Positions 16,860 to 24,653 are shown, numbered from the stretch's first letter. The stretch is DNA of 64,000 nucleotides from Xanthobacter flavus (GCF_017875275.1 NZ_JAGGML010000001.1:4733001-4797000); one strand, 5' to 3'. Translations and numbers: made by a program. The notes: generated by a model not told the origin, from the sequence alone.

Positions 16860-17857
16860 GCCCGCCTCCTTCGCACGAGGCCGGCCAGCGCGGCCGGAAC
16901 GCCCGCAAGCCCGCGCGGGAACAGGATCAGCACCACCAGCAGGCCGAGGCCGAATAGCATGAGTTCGGCATCCTCGTAATCGAGCAGGATCTGCGGCACA
17001 GCCGTGTAGATCAGCGCGCCCAGCATCGGCCCGTAGAAGGTGCCCGCGCCGCCGATGGCGACCATCACAAGGAGCATGATGGAGGGGGCGATGCCGAAGG
17101 TCTCCGGCGAGGCATACTGGTTGATGTGGACATAGAGGCTGCCGGCGATGCCCGCCATGCAGGCGCTGAGCACGAACACCGCGAGCTTGGTGCGGAAGCT
17201 GTCGATGCCCAGCGACTGCGCGCCCAGTTCGTTGGTCGCCACCGCCCGGATGCTGCGGCCGATGCGCGAGGCGAGAAGGTTGGAGATGGCGAGCATCACC
17301 AGGAAGGCCACGCCCCACGCCAGCGGGAAGGCCTTGGCCTCGGTGTCCAGCGCATGGCCGAAGAAGGAGAAGGGCTCGACGCCGAGGAGGCCGTTGGGGC
17401 CGCCGGTGAGCCCCACCAATTGGGTGAAGAAGACGACGAGAATGGCATTCCACCCCAGCGTCGCCATGGCGAGGTAATGTCCGCGCAGCCGCAGCGCCGG
17501 AATGCCGATGAGGAGCGCTCCGAGGCCGGCGACGGTCGCGGCCGCCGGCAGCCCGGCCCAGGGCGGCACGCCATAGCGCACGTTGAGGATGCCGCTCGCA
17601 TAGGCGCCAAGGCCGAAGAAGCCGGCATGGGCCAGCGAGATCTGACCGCCATAGCCCATCAGCAGATTGAGCGAGGCGATCAGCACCAGATTGATGAGGG
17701 CGAGATTGGCGAGGGAGATCCAATAGGCGTTGGGCACCAGAAAGGGCACCGCCGCCAGTGCGAGCCACACCAGCGCCAGACGGGCATGGCGGGAGAGGCC
17801 GCGCCGGGGCAGGCCGCTGTGGGTCATCGGTCCGGTCTCCGCCTCGATGCTGGCCAT
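16856..17857 (-). CDS. livM: ABC transporter permease, LivM type
   Basis: The 333-residue integral membrane protein has about nine hydrophobic segments. The LivM signature LMGYGGQISLAHAGFFGLGAY is visible near residue 70, and the conserved cytoplasmic loop is present around SIRAVATNELGAQSLGID. It forms the HAAT permease with LivH. It starts 4 bases after the livH stop, with GTGAGG just upstream. Confidence 0.9.
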   Translation of the reverse strand: MASIEAETGPMTHSGLPRRGLSRHARLALVWLALAAVPFLVPNAYWISLANLALINLVLIASLNLLMGYGGQISLAHAGFFGLGAYASGILNVRYGVPPWAGLPAAATVAGLGALLIGIPALRLRGHYLAMATLGWNAILVVFFTQLVGLTGGPNGLLGVEPFSFFGHALDTEAKAFPLAWGVAFLVMLAISNLLASRIGRSIRAVATNELGAQSLGIDSFRTKLAVFVLSACMAGIAGSLYVHINQYASPETFGIAPSIMLLVMVAIGGAGTFYGPMLGALIYTAVPQILLDYEDAELMLFGLGLLVVLILFPRGLAGVPAALAGLVRRRRA

Positions 17858-17861
17858 GGCC

Positions 17862-18743
17862 TCACACCTTCACGATGTCGGCGCGGCCGAGCAGGCCGGA
17901 GGGGCGGACGAACAGGATGAGCAGCAGCACGGCGAAGGCGATGGCATCCTTGAAGGCGGAGGAGATGTAGAAGCTGCCGAACGCCTCCAGCAGCCCCAGC
18001 GCCAGCCCGCCCACCACGGCGCCCGGCAGGCTGCCAAGCCCGCCCAGCATGGCGGCGCTGAACCCCTTGAAGCCGAACATGGCGCCCTGGTCGTAGGAGG
18101 CGAGGGTGAGCGGCGTGACGATGGCGCCGGCGAGCGCCCCAGCGAGCGCCGCGATGCCGAAGGAGAGCAGCACGGTGCTGCCCACATTCACCCCGACGAT
18201 CGCCGCCGCCTCCCGGTCCGCCGCCGCCGCGCGCAGCGCCTTGCCAAGGATGGTGCGCTCGAAGAAGGCGTGCATCACCACCAGGAAGGCGAGGGTGATG
18301 GCGATGATCCAGAGCGTCTGGCTCTGGATGCTCACCCCGCCGACCGAGAGCGCGGTGTTGCCGGAGAAGCCGGCATAGCCCACCGGCTTCTTGCCCAGCA
18401 CCAGCATCACGAGGCTGCGGCTGACGATGGAGAGGCCGATGGTGACGAGGGTGATGACGAGGGCATCCGGCTTCTTCAGCGGTTGCACCGTCAGCCGCTC
18501 GGAAAGAAGGCCGACGACGCCCACCAGCACCACCGCCGTCACCACCGCGAGGCCGATGCTGGAGAAGGCGCCGATGAGGAGAGCGGTGACCATGCCGCCC
18601 ATCACCACCCATTCCCCCTGCGCGAAATTCATCGCGCCGGTGCTCTTGAAGACCACATTGAAGCCAAGCGCCACCAGCGCATAAACGGCGCCCGTGCCGA
18701 TGCCGGCGGACAGGACCTGGAGGAGGGCGGTTGCGGTCTGCAT
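17862..18743 (-). CDS. livH: ABC transporter permease, LivH type
   Basis: The 293-residue permease begins MQTATALLQVLSAGIGTGAVYAL and carries the LivH-type segment FKSTGAMNFAQGEWVVMGG. About eight membrane segments can be read. The ATG at 18743 is preferred over an upstream in-frame start at 18827 because family homology begins there. A 177-bp gap with two hairpins separates it from the di-iron genes upstream. Confidence 0.9.
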   Translation of the reverse strand: MQTATALLQVLSAGIGTGAVYALVALGFNVVFKSTGAMNFAQGEWVVMGGMVTALLIGAFSSIGLAVVTAVVLVGVVGLLSERLTVQPLKKPDALVITLVTIGLSIVSRSLVMLVLGKKPVGYAGFSGNTALSVGGVSIQSQTLWIIAITLAFLVVMHAFFERTILGKALRAAAADREAAAIVGVNVGSTVLLSFGIAALAGALAGAIVTPLTLASYDQGAMFGFKGFSAAMLGGLGSLPGAVVGGLALGLLEAFGSFYISSAFKDAIAFAVLLLILFVRPSGLLGRADIVKV

Positions 18744-18828
18744 GGGGTGACGGCCAGCCTTCGGCGCGTTGGAAATGACGTGCCCCATCAGGGGGATGAA
18801 GGTCCCGGCCGCCGCGCTCCGGAGCAAT

Positions 18829-18843
18829 CGGGGCTTTGCCCCG
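18829..18843. terminator. Small hairpin between di-iron genes and livH
   Basis: CGGGGC-TTT-GCCCCG forms a 6-bp GC stem with a 3-base loop in the 177-bp gap. No T-run follows, so it is more likely a partial terminator or RNA-processing/stability structure than a full stop. Confidence 0.35.
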
Positions 18844-18896
18844 GGGGACGCGGACGGCCGGGACAGGTTCGGGTTGGGCGCGAGGCCCGCCCGTTT

Positions 18897-18918
18897 CCTC
18901 GGAACGAGACGTCCGAGG
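18897..18918. terminator. Hairpin just after the stop of the second di-iron gene
   Basis: CCTCGGA (18897-18903) and TCCGAGG (18912-18918) form a 7-bp stem with an 8-base loop, immediately 3' of the 18921 stop on the minus strand. It could attenuate read-through into livHMGF or protect the upstream mRNA segment. Confidence 0.35.
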
Positions 18919-18920
18919 GG

Positions 18921-19856
18921 TCAGAAACTGCGCATGCGGTTGGTCTCGAACAAGGGCACCATCACCCCCAGTTCCGCGAGGCGGGCGCGGGCGTTGCCGG
19001 CGAAGGTCGCGAGCGCATCCTCCTCCGCCGCGCGCGCCGCGCCGCCGAGACCGGCCTCCGCCGTGATCGCATCGGCTTCCGCTTCGGCCGCGGCGTGCTC
19101 GGGCGCGAGCCAGGGGCAGTGATAGCCCTTCAGCACCACGTCCCGCACATAGTCGGACAGCTCGGCCGCGATGGTCTCGCGCTCCGCCTTCGTCCAGCCC
19201 TCCGCCTTGGCGGCGAGATAGAGCCAGCCAAAGGCGGCGTGGCGCTCCTTGTCGGCAATCACGAAGTCGAGCATGGACTGCACGGCCGGGTTGGTGGCGG
19301 CGGCGCGCCAGGCCTTGGCCAGTTCCAGCTCCAGCCCGTCCTCGAAGGCGGCGTGGGCGGCCACGTAGGCGTCGAGCAATTGGCCGGCATCCATCACCCG
19401 GCGGTGCAGGTGGCGGTTGAAGACGGCCTCATAGGCCTTGGCCGCCGGCCGGGCGAGGCGACCGCCGAAGGTCTCGGCGATCTTGTCGTAGCACTCGACG
19501 TGCCACGCCTCTTCGGTGTTGCGGGTGGTGAGGTAGAATTTCGGGTCGATCTCCCGGCCCACCTCCATGCAGAAGCGCACGATGAGGGCCGGGGTCTCGG
19601 TGAGGCCCGTGGCCTCGGTCCACACCCGCCGGCTCCAGGTGCGGCGGGCGGCGGCGCGCACTTCCTCCGGATAGGTCTCCGGCTTGAGCGCGCTCCAGTC
19701 CACGTCCCGATGCGGGTTCCAGCGGCCGGCCTTGCCCGTGTCGTAGAGCGCGCGGATCTCCGGCAGCGTGACGTTCATCTCGAGCGGAAACCGCCGCTCG
19801 ACGAGAAGCCGCACCGGCGGCAGCGAGGGCTCGGCCCGCGTGGCGTGGAGCGGCAT
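18921..19856 (-). CDS. Ferritin-like di-iron-family protein, degenerate metal site (paralogue A)
   Basis: This 311-residue helical protein is clearly paralogous to the upstream gene product: shared blocks are RFPLE, WNPHRDVDWSAL, GYHCPWLAPE and EADAITAEAGLG. The first metal motif is intact (Glu116-X2-His119 in NTEEAWHVE). The second, which aligns with DESRH in the partner, reads DKERH, so a Lys (203) stands where the metal-binding Glu should be three residues before the His. It is therefore probably a non-catalytic or altered subunit partnering the intact paralogue. The start at 19856, one base after the partner's stop, is supported because homology to the partner extends up to RFPLE. Confidence 0.85.
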   Translation of the reverse strand: MPLHATRAEPSLPPVRLLVERRFPLEMNVTLPEIRALYDTGKAGRWNPHRDVDWSALKPETYPEEVRAAARRTWSRRVWTEATGLTETPALIVRFCMEVGREIDPKFYLTTRNTEEAWHVECYDKIAETFGGRLARPAAKAYEAVFNRHLHRRVMDAGQLLDAYVAAHAAFEDGLELELAKAWRAAATNPAVQSMLDFVIADKERHAAFGWLYLAAKAEGWTKAERETIAAELSDYVRDVVLKGYHCPWLAPEHAAAEAEADAITAEAGLGGAARAAEEDALATFAGNARARLAELGVMVPLFETNRMRSF

Positions 19857-19857
19857 G

Positions 19858-20811
19858 TCAGATGGTCCCGAGCTTGGGATGCGTGAAGGGGGGCAGTTCG
19901 ATGCCGAGCGCGCGCATCTGCTCGCGGATACGCTGCACGGTCGCGATGAAGACCGGCTTTTCCTCGTCCTCCACGGTGGCGCCGAGGCCCGCCTCGTAGG
20001 TGATGCGGTCGGCCTCCACCTCGGCGTTGGAGGCCGGGTTCTCCGGCGCCAGCCATGCGCTGTGGTAGCCGTTCAGCTCCACCTTCTCCATCATGGTGAT
20101 GACGGCATCCTCGATCATCTTCTTCTGATCGGGGGTGAGCTGCTCGCAGATGGCTTCGAGGAAGTACCAGCCGAAGGCGCAGTGCCGGCTTTCATCGCGC
20201 ATGATGTAGCGCACGATCTGCTTGGCGACGGGATCGTGCGTGACGTCGTTCAGGTGCTTGAACACGTCGAAGGCGATCTCCTCCGCCGTGCAGACGAGGG
20301 CGGCGATGATGCCCTCCAGCGGCACGTCCGCATTGAGGGCGGCGCGGCGCACGCCGTGGGTGGAGACGGAGCCCTCGAAGAGCTGCTGCACCGGCTTCTC
20401 GATATAGCCGCCGAGCTTCTCCGCCATGGCGTGGCAGACCTCGGCGTGGCGCGCCTCCTCCTGCGAACGGATGGTGAAGAAGAGCTGCATGTCGGAGGGG
20501 CGGTTCTCCACGCCGAAGCGCACCTGCAGCGCCGGGCTCTCGGAGATGGCGCCATATTCGCTCCACGCCCGGCGGCTCCAGTAGAGCCGGGCGGCGTAGC
20601 GCTGCTCGTCGGTGTATTTGGAGGGGTCGAGCTGGTCCCAGTCCACGTCGGTTTTGGGGTCCCACTGGTTCCGCGTCGCCGCGTGGAACAGCTCGCGGAT
20701 GCGCGGCAGATCGGAATTGAAGGTCAGCGGAAAGCGGTCCTCGGGCGCATCCAGCAGCGTCTGGACCACCTCGAACGCCTGCTCGGCGGACATGTCACGC
20801 GAAAGGGCCAT
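19858..20811 (-). CDS. Ferritin-like di-iron oxygenase-type protein (paralogue B)
   Basis: The 317-residue helical protein has two ExxH motifs, EARH (Glu119, His122) and ESRH (Glu207, His210), an additional Glu pair at 177-178 (CTAEEIAFD) and Glu85 or Glu91 as a possible first ligand. Together these suggest a carboxylate-bridged di-iron centre like those of N-oxygenases and ribonucleotide-reductase R2-like enzymes. It likely oxidises the compound imported by the Liv transporter, with paralogue A as partner; the electron donor could be the reductase encoded at 23694-24653. It lies 27 bases downstream of the binding-protein gene. The exact family and substrate are unknown. Confidence 0.85.
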   Translation of the reverse strand: MALSRDMSAEQAFEVVQTLLDAPEDRFPLTFNSDLPRIRELFHAATRNQWDPKTDVDWDQLDPSKYTDEQRYAARLYWSRRAWSEYGAISESPALQVRFGVENRPSDMQLFFTIRSQEEARHAEVCHAMAEKLGGYIEKPVQQLFEGSVSTHGVRRAALNADVPLEGIIAALVCTAEEIAFDVFKHLNDVTHDPVAKQIVRYIMRDESRHCAFGWYFLEAICEQLTPDQKKMIEDAVITMMEKVELNGYHSAWLAPENPASNAEVEADRITYEAGLGATVEDEEKPVFIATVQRIREQMRALGIELPPFTHPKLGTI

Positions 20812-20838
20812 GGTGTTTCCTCCCGTTGGTGTTTCCCG

Positions 20839-22071
20839 TCAGGCGTAGTCGGCAAGGTTGAAGCGGCCATCGCGCCAGTTCACCAGCACGATGTCCTGTT
20901 TCGAGAGGCCGGAATGGCGCTCGGGCGAGAAGGTGAAGACGCCGGAGATGCCGGGGAAATCCTTGATCTGCTCCATGCCCTGGCTGAGCTTGGAGATGTC
21001 GCCCCCCACCTTCTTCAGCGCCTCGCGGGCGAGCAGCGCGCCGTCGTAGGATTCCGCCGCATAGATGCTGGCGGGGCGTTTGAAGCGCGCCTCGTAGGCC
21101 TTCATCATCTTGAGAATGCCGGCCTTGAGCGGGTCGCTGTCCGGCAACTGGTCGCCCACGGGCAGCTTCAGGCTGGCGAGGAGCAGGGTGTTGGCGGCGT
21201 CGCCGGCGAGCTTCATGTAGTCCGCCGAGACGAACCCGTAGCTGTGGATCAGCGTTTTCTTGTCGAGGCCCAGCTGCTGCGCCTGCTTGAGGAAGACGAC
21301 GCCGGCCGGCGTCACCGTCCAGCAGATGATAGCCTCGGCGCCGGCATCGCGGATGCGGGTCAGCTGGGGCATCATGTCGGTGTCGGAGGGGGCGAAGGAT
21401 TCATACATCACGTCGAGGCCGCGCTTCGGCCCGACGATCTTCATCTGCCCCACCGCGCCCTGGCCGAAGCCGGACGTGTCGGCGATGAGCGCCACCTTCT
21501 TGATCTTCTTCTTGTCGAGATAATCGGCGATGCGCTCCAGCACGTCGCCGTCGTCCACCGTGCTCTTGAACACATACTGGCGTTCGGCCACCGGCGTCAC
21601 GATGGCGAGCGCGCCCTCGGACGAGATGAAGGGCACCTTGGCGGCGTTGGTGATGGGCGCCATGGCCAGCGCAATGCCGCTCATGTTGCCGCCGCTGAGG
21701 ATCAGCTCCACCTTGTCCTGGCTGATGAGCCGGCGGGTGGCGGTGATGCCCTTCTGGGTCTGGCTCTCGGCGTCGTAATAGGTCCACTCGATCTTGCGGC
21801 CGCCGAGGCCGCCCGCGGCGTTGAACTCCTCCACCGCGAGTTCGAGGCCGGCCTTCATGTCCTCGCCGAGGAAGGCCGCGGGGCCGGTCACGGAAAGGAT
21901 GGAGCCGACGCGCAGCGGCTCGGCGGCGCGGGCGGCGCTGCTCCACAGGCCGGCCACGGTCCCGGTGCCGGTGGCCGCGAGGGCGGCGGCGGGCACCATC
22001 TTCAGGAAGCTGCGTCGTCCGAACTGCACTTCTGGCCTCCTCTGGAAGGGCGCTTCGTGCGCCTCGTTCAT
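20839..22071 (-). CDS. livJ: Tat-exported Liv-type periplasmic binding protein
   Basis: This 410-residue type-I periplasmic binding protein starts with a twin-arginine signal (RRSFLKM at 19-25, hydrophobic stretch, cleavage near AARAAEPLRVG). The mature part shows the HAAT pattern VGSILSVTGPAAFLGEDMKAGLELAVEEFNAAGG (a long conserved block) and the second lobe around SYDGALLAREALKKV. It delivers substrate to LivHMGF. Export by Tat instead of Sec is less common for this family. The gene begins 49 bases after the gntR stop, with no other gene between. Confidence 0.88.
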   Translation of the reverse strand: MNEAHEAPFQRRPEVQFGRRSFLKMVPAAALAATGTGTVAGLWSSAARAAEPLRVGSILSVTGPAAFLGEDMKAGLELAVEEFNAAGGLGGRKIEWTYYDAESQTQKGITATRRLISQDKVELILSGGNMSGIALAMAPITNAAKVPFISSEGALAIVTPVAERQYVFKSTVDDGDVLERIADYLDKKKIKKVALIADTSGFGQGAVGQMKIVGPKRGLDVMYESFAPSDTDMMPQLTRIRDAGAEAIICWTVTPAGVVFLKQAQQLGLDKKTLIHSYGFVSADYMKLAGDAANTLLLASLKLPVGDQLPDSDPLKAGILKMMKAYEARFKRPASIYAAESYDGALLAREALKKVGGDISKLSQGMEQIKDFPGISGVFTFSPERHSGLSKQDIVLVNWRDGRFNLADYA

Positions 22072-22120
22072 CGTGCGCCGGACGGAATGCCCGGAGCGGA
22101 AACGGCTGCGGGCATGGCGG

Positions 22121-22951
22121 TCAGTCGTCGTGGACGCCGCTGCGGTCGATCTCGGCGGCGGGGCCGCCGTCGCGGGAAAGGGGAACGCTGAGCGAATAGC
22201 GCACGAGATCGGCGCGATGCACGGTGTGGCCGGAGAGCGCGAGGCGGCCGGCGGCGTCGCGATAGCTCAGGGTGCGGATCAGCACCGGGGCGCCCTTGGT
22301 GAGGTGGAGATACTCCACCTCCTCCGGCCCGGCGACGCCGGCCTCGATGGTGAAGTCGCCGGTCTTCAGGTCCACCGCCTGCCACAGGCGATGGAGGGGC
22401 GAGCCGTGGACCGCCTCTTCCGTCCAGCCGATGGTGAGATCGGCCGGCAGATAGCGATAGTCGATGGCGAGCGGCACGCGGGCCGCGGCGCGCAGGCGCT
22501 TGATGAACAGCACCGGCGCGCCGGCTTCGGTCTCAAGGCTGGCGGCGATGGTCTCGTCGGCGACGATGCGCTCGAAGGCCAGCACGGTCGCCTGCATGGG
22601 CATGCCGGTGGCGGCCCACTGGTTCAGGAAATCCATGCCCGGGTTGAAGCGCTCTTCCAGCTTGCGCACGGCGACGAACGTGCCGAGGCCGCGGCTGCGG
22701 GTGAGCAGGCCCTCCTGCACCAGCTCCGCCACCGCCTGCCGCGCCGTGTCCCGGCTCACCGAGAACATGGCGCAGAGCTGCTCGTCCGAATAGAAGCGCC
22801 GGTCGCCCTGTTCCCACTTGAGGATGAGGCCGATCAGCCGCTGCTTGATCTGGGCATAGAGGGGCAGCGGCGAGGCGCGGTCGAGGGGCGGGAAAGGCCC
22901 CTCGGCGTCGAGCGGTGCAACGTTGGTCAGCGTCTCGGACATGCACGTCAC
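22121..22951 (-). CDS. GntR-family regulator, HutC/UTRA subfamily
   Basis: The protein is 276 residues long, or 273 if the ATG at 22942 is used. The N-terminal winged helix is visible around LYAQIKQRLIGLILKWEQGD and the recognition region FSVSRDTARQAVAELVQEGLLTRSRGLGTFV. A C-terminal UTRA ligand domain follows (about 100-260). It is the first gene of the same-strand run leading into livJ, the di-iron pair and livHMGF, so it probably controls that operon in response to the substrate. Three 14-bp direct repeats and a dyad lie upstream. Confidence 0.88.
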   Translation of the reverse strand: MTCMSETLTNVAPLDAEGPFPPLDRASPLPLYAQIKQRLIGLILKWEQGDRRFYSDEQLCAMFSVSRDTARQAVAELVQEGLLTRSRGLGTFVAVRKLEERFNPGMDFLNQWAATGMPMQATVLAFERIVADETIAASLETEAGAPVLFIKRLRAAARVPLAIDYRYLPADLTIGWTEEAVHGSPLHRLWQAVDLKTGDFTIEAGVAGPEEVEYLHLTKGAPVLIRTLSYRDAAGRLALSGHTVHRADLVRYSLSVPLSRDGGPAAEIDRSGVHDD

Positions 22952-22954
22952 CCC

Positions 22955-22996
22955 GGCGCGTCACCTTTGGCGCGTCACCTTTGGCGCGTCACCTTT
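22955..22996. repeat. Three perfect 14-bp tandem repeats upstream of the GntR gene
   Basis: GGCGCGTCACCTTT occurs at 22955-22968, 22969-22982 and 22983-22996, directly adjacent to the gntR start. The copies are identical and head-to-tail. They may be a repeated operator or a slippage product in the leader. Confidence 0.85.
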
Positions 22997-23063
22997 GGCG
23001 CAGAACCCTCTGGTCCGCTGGCGCTGGACCACCGCGAAGGCCGTCTGCACCGGCTTTATATGA

Positions 23064-23083
23064 ATGTAGGGTCAAGCATACAT
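23064..23083. promoter_or_regulatory. Dyad ATGTA-N10-TACAT in the gntR upstream region
   Basis: ATGTA (23064-23068) and TACAT (23079-23083) form a dyad in an AT-rich patch of the 240-bp region between tRNA-His and gntR. Size and symmetry suit a GntR or other dimeric regulator site. A TTGACC string overlaps it on the minus strand, but no well-spaced -10 is apparent. Confidence 0.4.
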
Positions 23084-23191
23084 TTCACGCAACAGCTTTC
23101 TTGCGACGCGTGACGAAGACGGCAGCGACGGCGCAAACACGCAACCGGCGCGGCAGCGAACTAGGGAATATGAGAAAGGGCAGTGCCTGTA

Positions 23192-23268
23192 TGGTACAGG
23201 TGGGTGGGCTCGAACCACCGACCTCCGGTTCCACAGACCGGCGCTCTAACCAACTGAGCTACACCTGC
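23192..23268 (-). tRNA. tRNA-His (anticodon GTG)
   Basis: The 77-nt gene reads GCAGGTGTAGCTCAGTTGG from its 5' end and folds into a complete cloverleaf. The anticodon stem-loop is CCGGT-CTGTGGA-ACCGG, giving anticodon GTG. The T arm is GGTGG-TTCGAGC-CCACC, and CCA is encoded. The acceptor starts with G1 opposite U72, position 73 is A, and the base before G1 is T, so the universal extra G-1 is not encoded. This is the known alphaproteobacterial form. Confidence 0.95.
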
Positions 23269-23274
23269 ACGGCT

Positions 23275-23334
23275 CCGGCGCGTCGGGCGCCGGAAGAGAG
23301 CGCGGAACCTACGCGGGGCGCTCTGCAATTTCAA
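23275..23334 (-). promoter_or_regulatory. Promoter and leader of tRNA-His
   Basis: On the minus strand, TTGAAA (23329-23334) and TAGGTT (23306-23311) are separated by exactly 17 bp, followed by a GC-rich discriminator as in stringently controlled stable-RNA promoters. A 7-bp hairpin (CCGGCGC/GCGCCGG, 23275-23293) lies in the short leader just before the mature 5' end. Confidence 0.7.
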
Positions 23335-23399
23335 GGGGGCGAAAGCCGCTGATCACAGCGGTGTTGCGCGCCGGGTAAAATCCAGCGCTGGCGCGGGCG

Positions 23400-23421
23400 C
23401 GCGCCCGGTGGGCCGGGCGCG
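23400..23421. terminator. GC-rich hairpin downstream of the small conserved gene
   Basis: GCGCCCGG-TGGG-CCGGGCGC (plus one flanking pair) makes a 9-bp stem 18 bp beyond the 23439 stop on the minus strand. No T-run follows. It probably ends or slows transcription before the tRNA promoter. Confidence 0.4.
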
Positions 23422-23438
23422 GCGCGTGTCGCCGGGCT

Positions 23439-23645
23439 TCAGTTTGCGCGCGCGGGGGCGTCGTCGTCCTCGTCTTGGACCAGCTCTTCCACCTTGCTCA
23501 TGATGGAGACCCAGGTGCGGTGCGCCTCGACCTTGCCACCCAGCTCGAAGCTCTCCGCCATGCGATGGGCGAAGGCGACGCCCTCGGGGCCGTATTGCTC
23601 GGCGATGATGAAGGCGGTGCGCCAGACATCTTCCTCAGTGACCAT
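23439..23645 (-). CDS. Small conserved alphaproteobacterial protein
   Basis: This 68-residue acidic protein (MVTEEDVWRTAFIIAEQYGP...) resembles a family of short proteins common in Alphaproteobacteria, with the pattern W-x-x-A-x-x-I-A-E-x-Y-G followed by a conserved helix ending MSKVEELVQ. It has no signal peptide or membrane segment and its function is unknown. It lies 48 bases downstream of the reductase gene on the same strand, so the two may share a transcript. Confidence 0.7.
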   Translation of the reverse strand: MVTEEDVWRTAFIIAEQYGPEGVAFAHRMAESFELGGKVEAHRTWVSIMSKVEELVQDEDDDAPARAN

Positions 23646-23693
23646 GCTCTCATCCTTCCGTCGCGAGGGGGCAGCAAGCGCCAGGCGGAATTG

Positions 23694-24653
23694 TCACAAA
23701 TCCAACACCAGCAGGTCGCCTTTGGCACGCGAGACGCAGGCCAGGAACCAGCCCTGCGCCTTGTCCTCGGGCTTGAGGCGCTTGTCGCGGTGATCGACCT
23801 CGCCCTCCAGCACCTTCACCTTGCAGGTGCCGCAGGCGCCCTGCTCGCAGGAGGTGGGAATCTTCACGCCTGCTTCTTCCATGGCGGTCGAAACGGAGCG
23901 GTCGCCGGGGATCTTGATGACCTTGCCGGTGGAGGCGATCTTCACGTCGAACACCTTGTCCAGCAGCGGCGGCGGCGCCTTGCCGGTGAAGCGCTCCACA
24001 TGGATGCGGTTGACGCCGAAGCCCTTCTGCTGGGCGCTGGCGATGATGGGGTCGAGCCACCAGTCCACCCCGCAGAGGAAGACGTGCGTGTCGTCCGGCC
24101 GGTCCGCGAGAAGGTTCGCGGCGTTGAGGCGGGGCTCGGCGGCCTCGAAATAGAAGGTGGTGTTGGCCGCGAAGGCGGATCCCTCGATGGTGGACTTGAA
24201 CGCGCCCGGCGAGCCGCCCGCGAAGAGATAGTGGAACTCGAACGGGATGTTCTTCGCCTTGAGATGATCGGCGATGGAGAGAATGGGCGTCGCGCCGATG
24301 CCGCGGGCGAACAGCAGCGCGCGCTTGGTGTCGCGCGGCACGGCGAAGCGATTGCGCGGCGTGCCCACCGCGAGGCGGTCGCCCTCGTTCACCTGCTGGA
24401 ACAGGGCCTTGGAGCCGCCGCGGCTGTTGGCATCCTTCCAAACGCCGATCACGTAGCGATGGCGCTCGCTCTCGCTGTTGATGAGGGAATACTGCCGCAC
24501 GAGGCCGCCGGGGATGGTCACATCCACATGCGAGCCGGCGGTGAAGGCGGGCAGTTCGCCGCCCTCGGCGGGGATCAGCTCGAAGGAGGCCATGTTTTCG
24601 GCCTCGATCGTCTTCTTGGCCACGATCACCGGGCTCAGGGCATCGTCCGACAT
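23694..24653 (-). CDS. Phthalate-dioxygenase-type flavin/2Fe-2S reductase
   Basis: The 319-residue protein has the three-domain order of the PDR/VanB family: an FMN-binding barrel (RQYSLIN), an NAD(P)H domain (LLFARGIGATPILSIADHL) and a C-terminal plant-type 2Fe-2S ferredoxin (CEQGACGTCKV plus a later Cys in FLACVSR). It passes electrons from NAD(P)H to an oxygenase. No Rieske oxygenase is nearby; the best in-window candidate acceptor is the di-iron pair 3-5 kb downstream on the same strand. The ATG at 24653 is chosen because GGAGG lies just upstream; the ATG at 24665 has no such site. Confidence 0.88.
   Translation of the reverse strand: MSDDALSPVIVAKKTIEAENMASFELIPAEGGELPAFTAGSHVDVTIPGGLVRQYSLINSESERHRYVIGVWKDANSRGGSKALFQQVNEGDRLAVGTPRNRFAVPRDTKRALLFARGIGATPILSIADHLKAKNIPFEFHYLFAGGSPGAFKSTIEGSAFAANTTFYFEAAEPRLNAANLLADRPDDTHVFLCGVDWWLDPIIASAQQKGFGVNRIHVERFTGKAPPPLLDKVFDVKIASTGKVIKIPGDRSVSTAMEEAGVKIPTSCEQGACGTCKVKVLEGEVDHRDKRLKPEDKAQGWFLACVSRAKGDLLVLDL

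Noticed and set aside
18744-18920. Separate promoter driving livHMGF
   Set aside because: I could not find a reasonable -35/-10 pair; only hairpins are visible, so I leave the genes as one operon with possible attenuation.
17730-22191. Two long plus-strand open frames opposite livH, the di-iron genes and the binding protein
   Set aside because: They overlap each other and several well-identified genes, and show no protein family features.
22955-22996. CRISPR-like direct repeats
   Set aside because: The 14-bp units are contiguous with no spacers and there are no cas genes.
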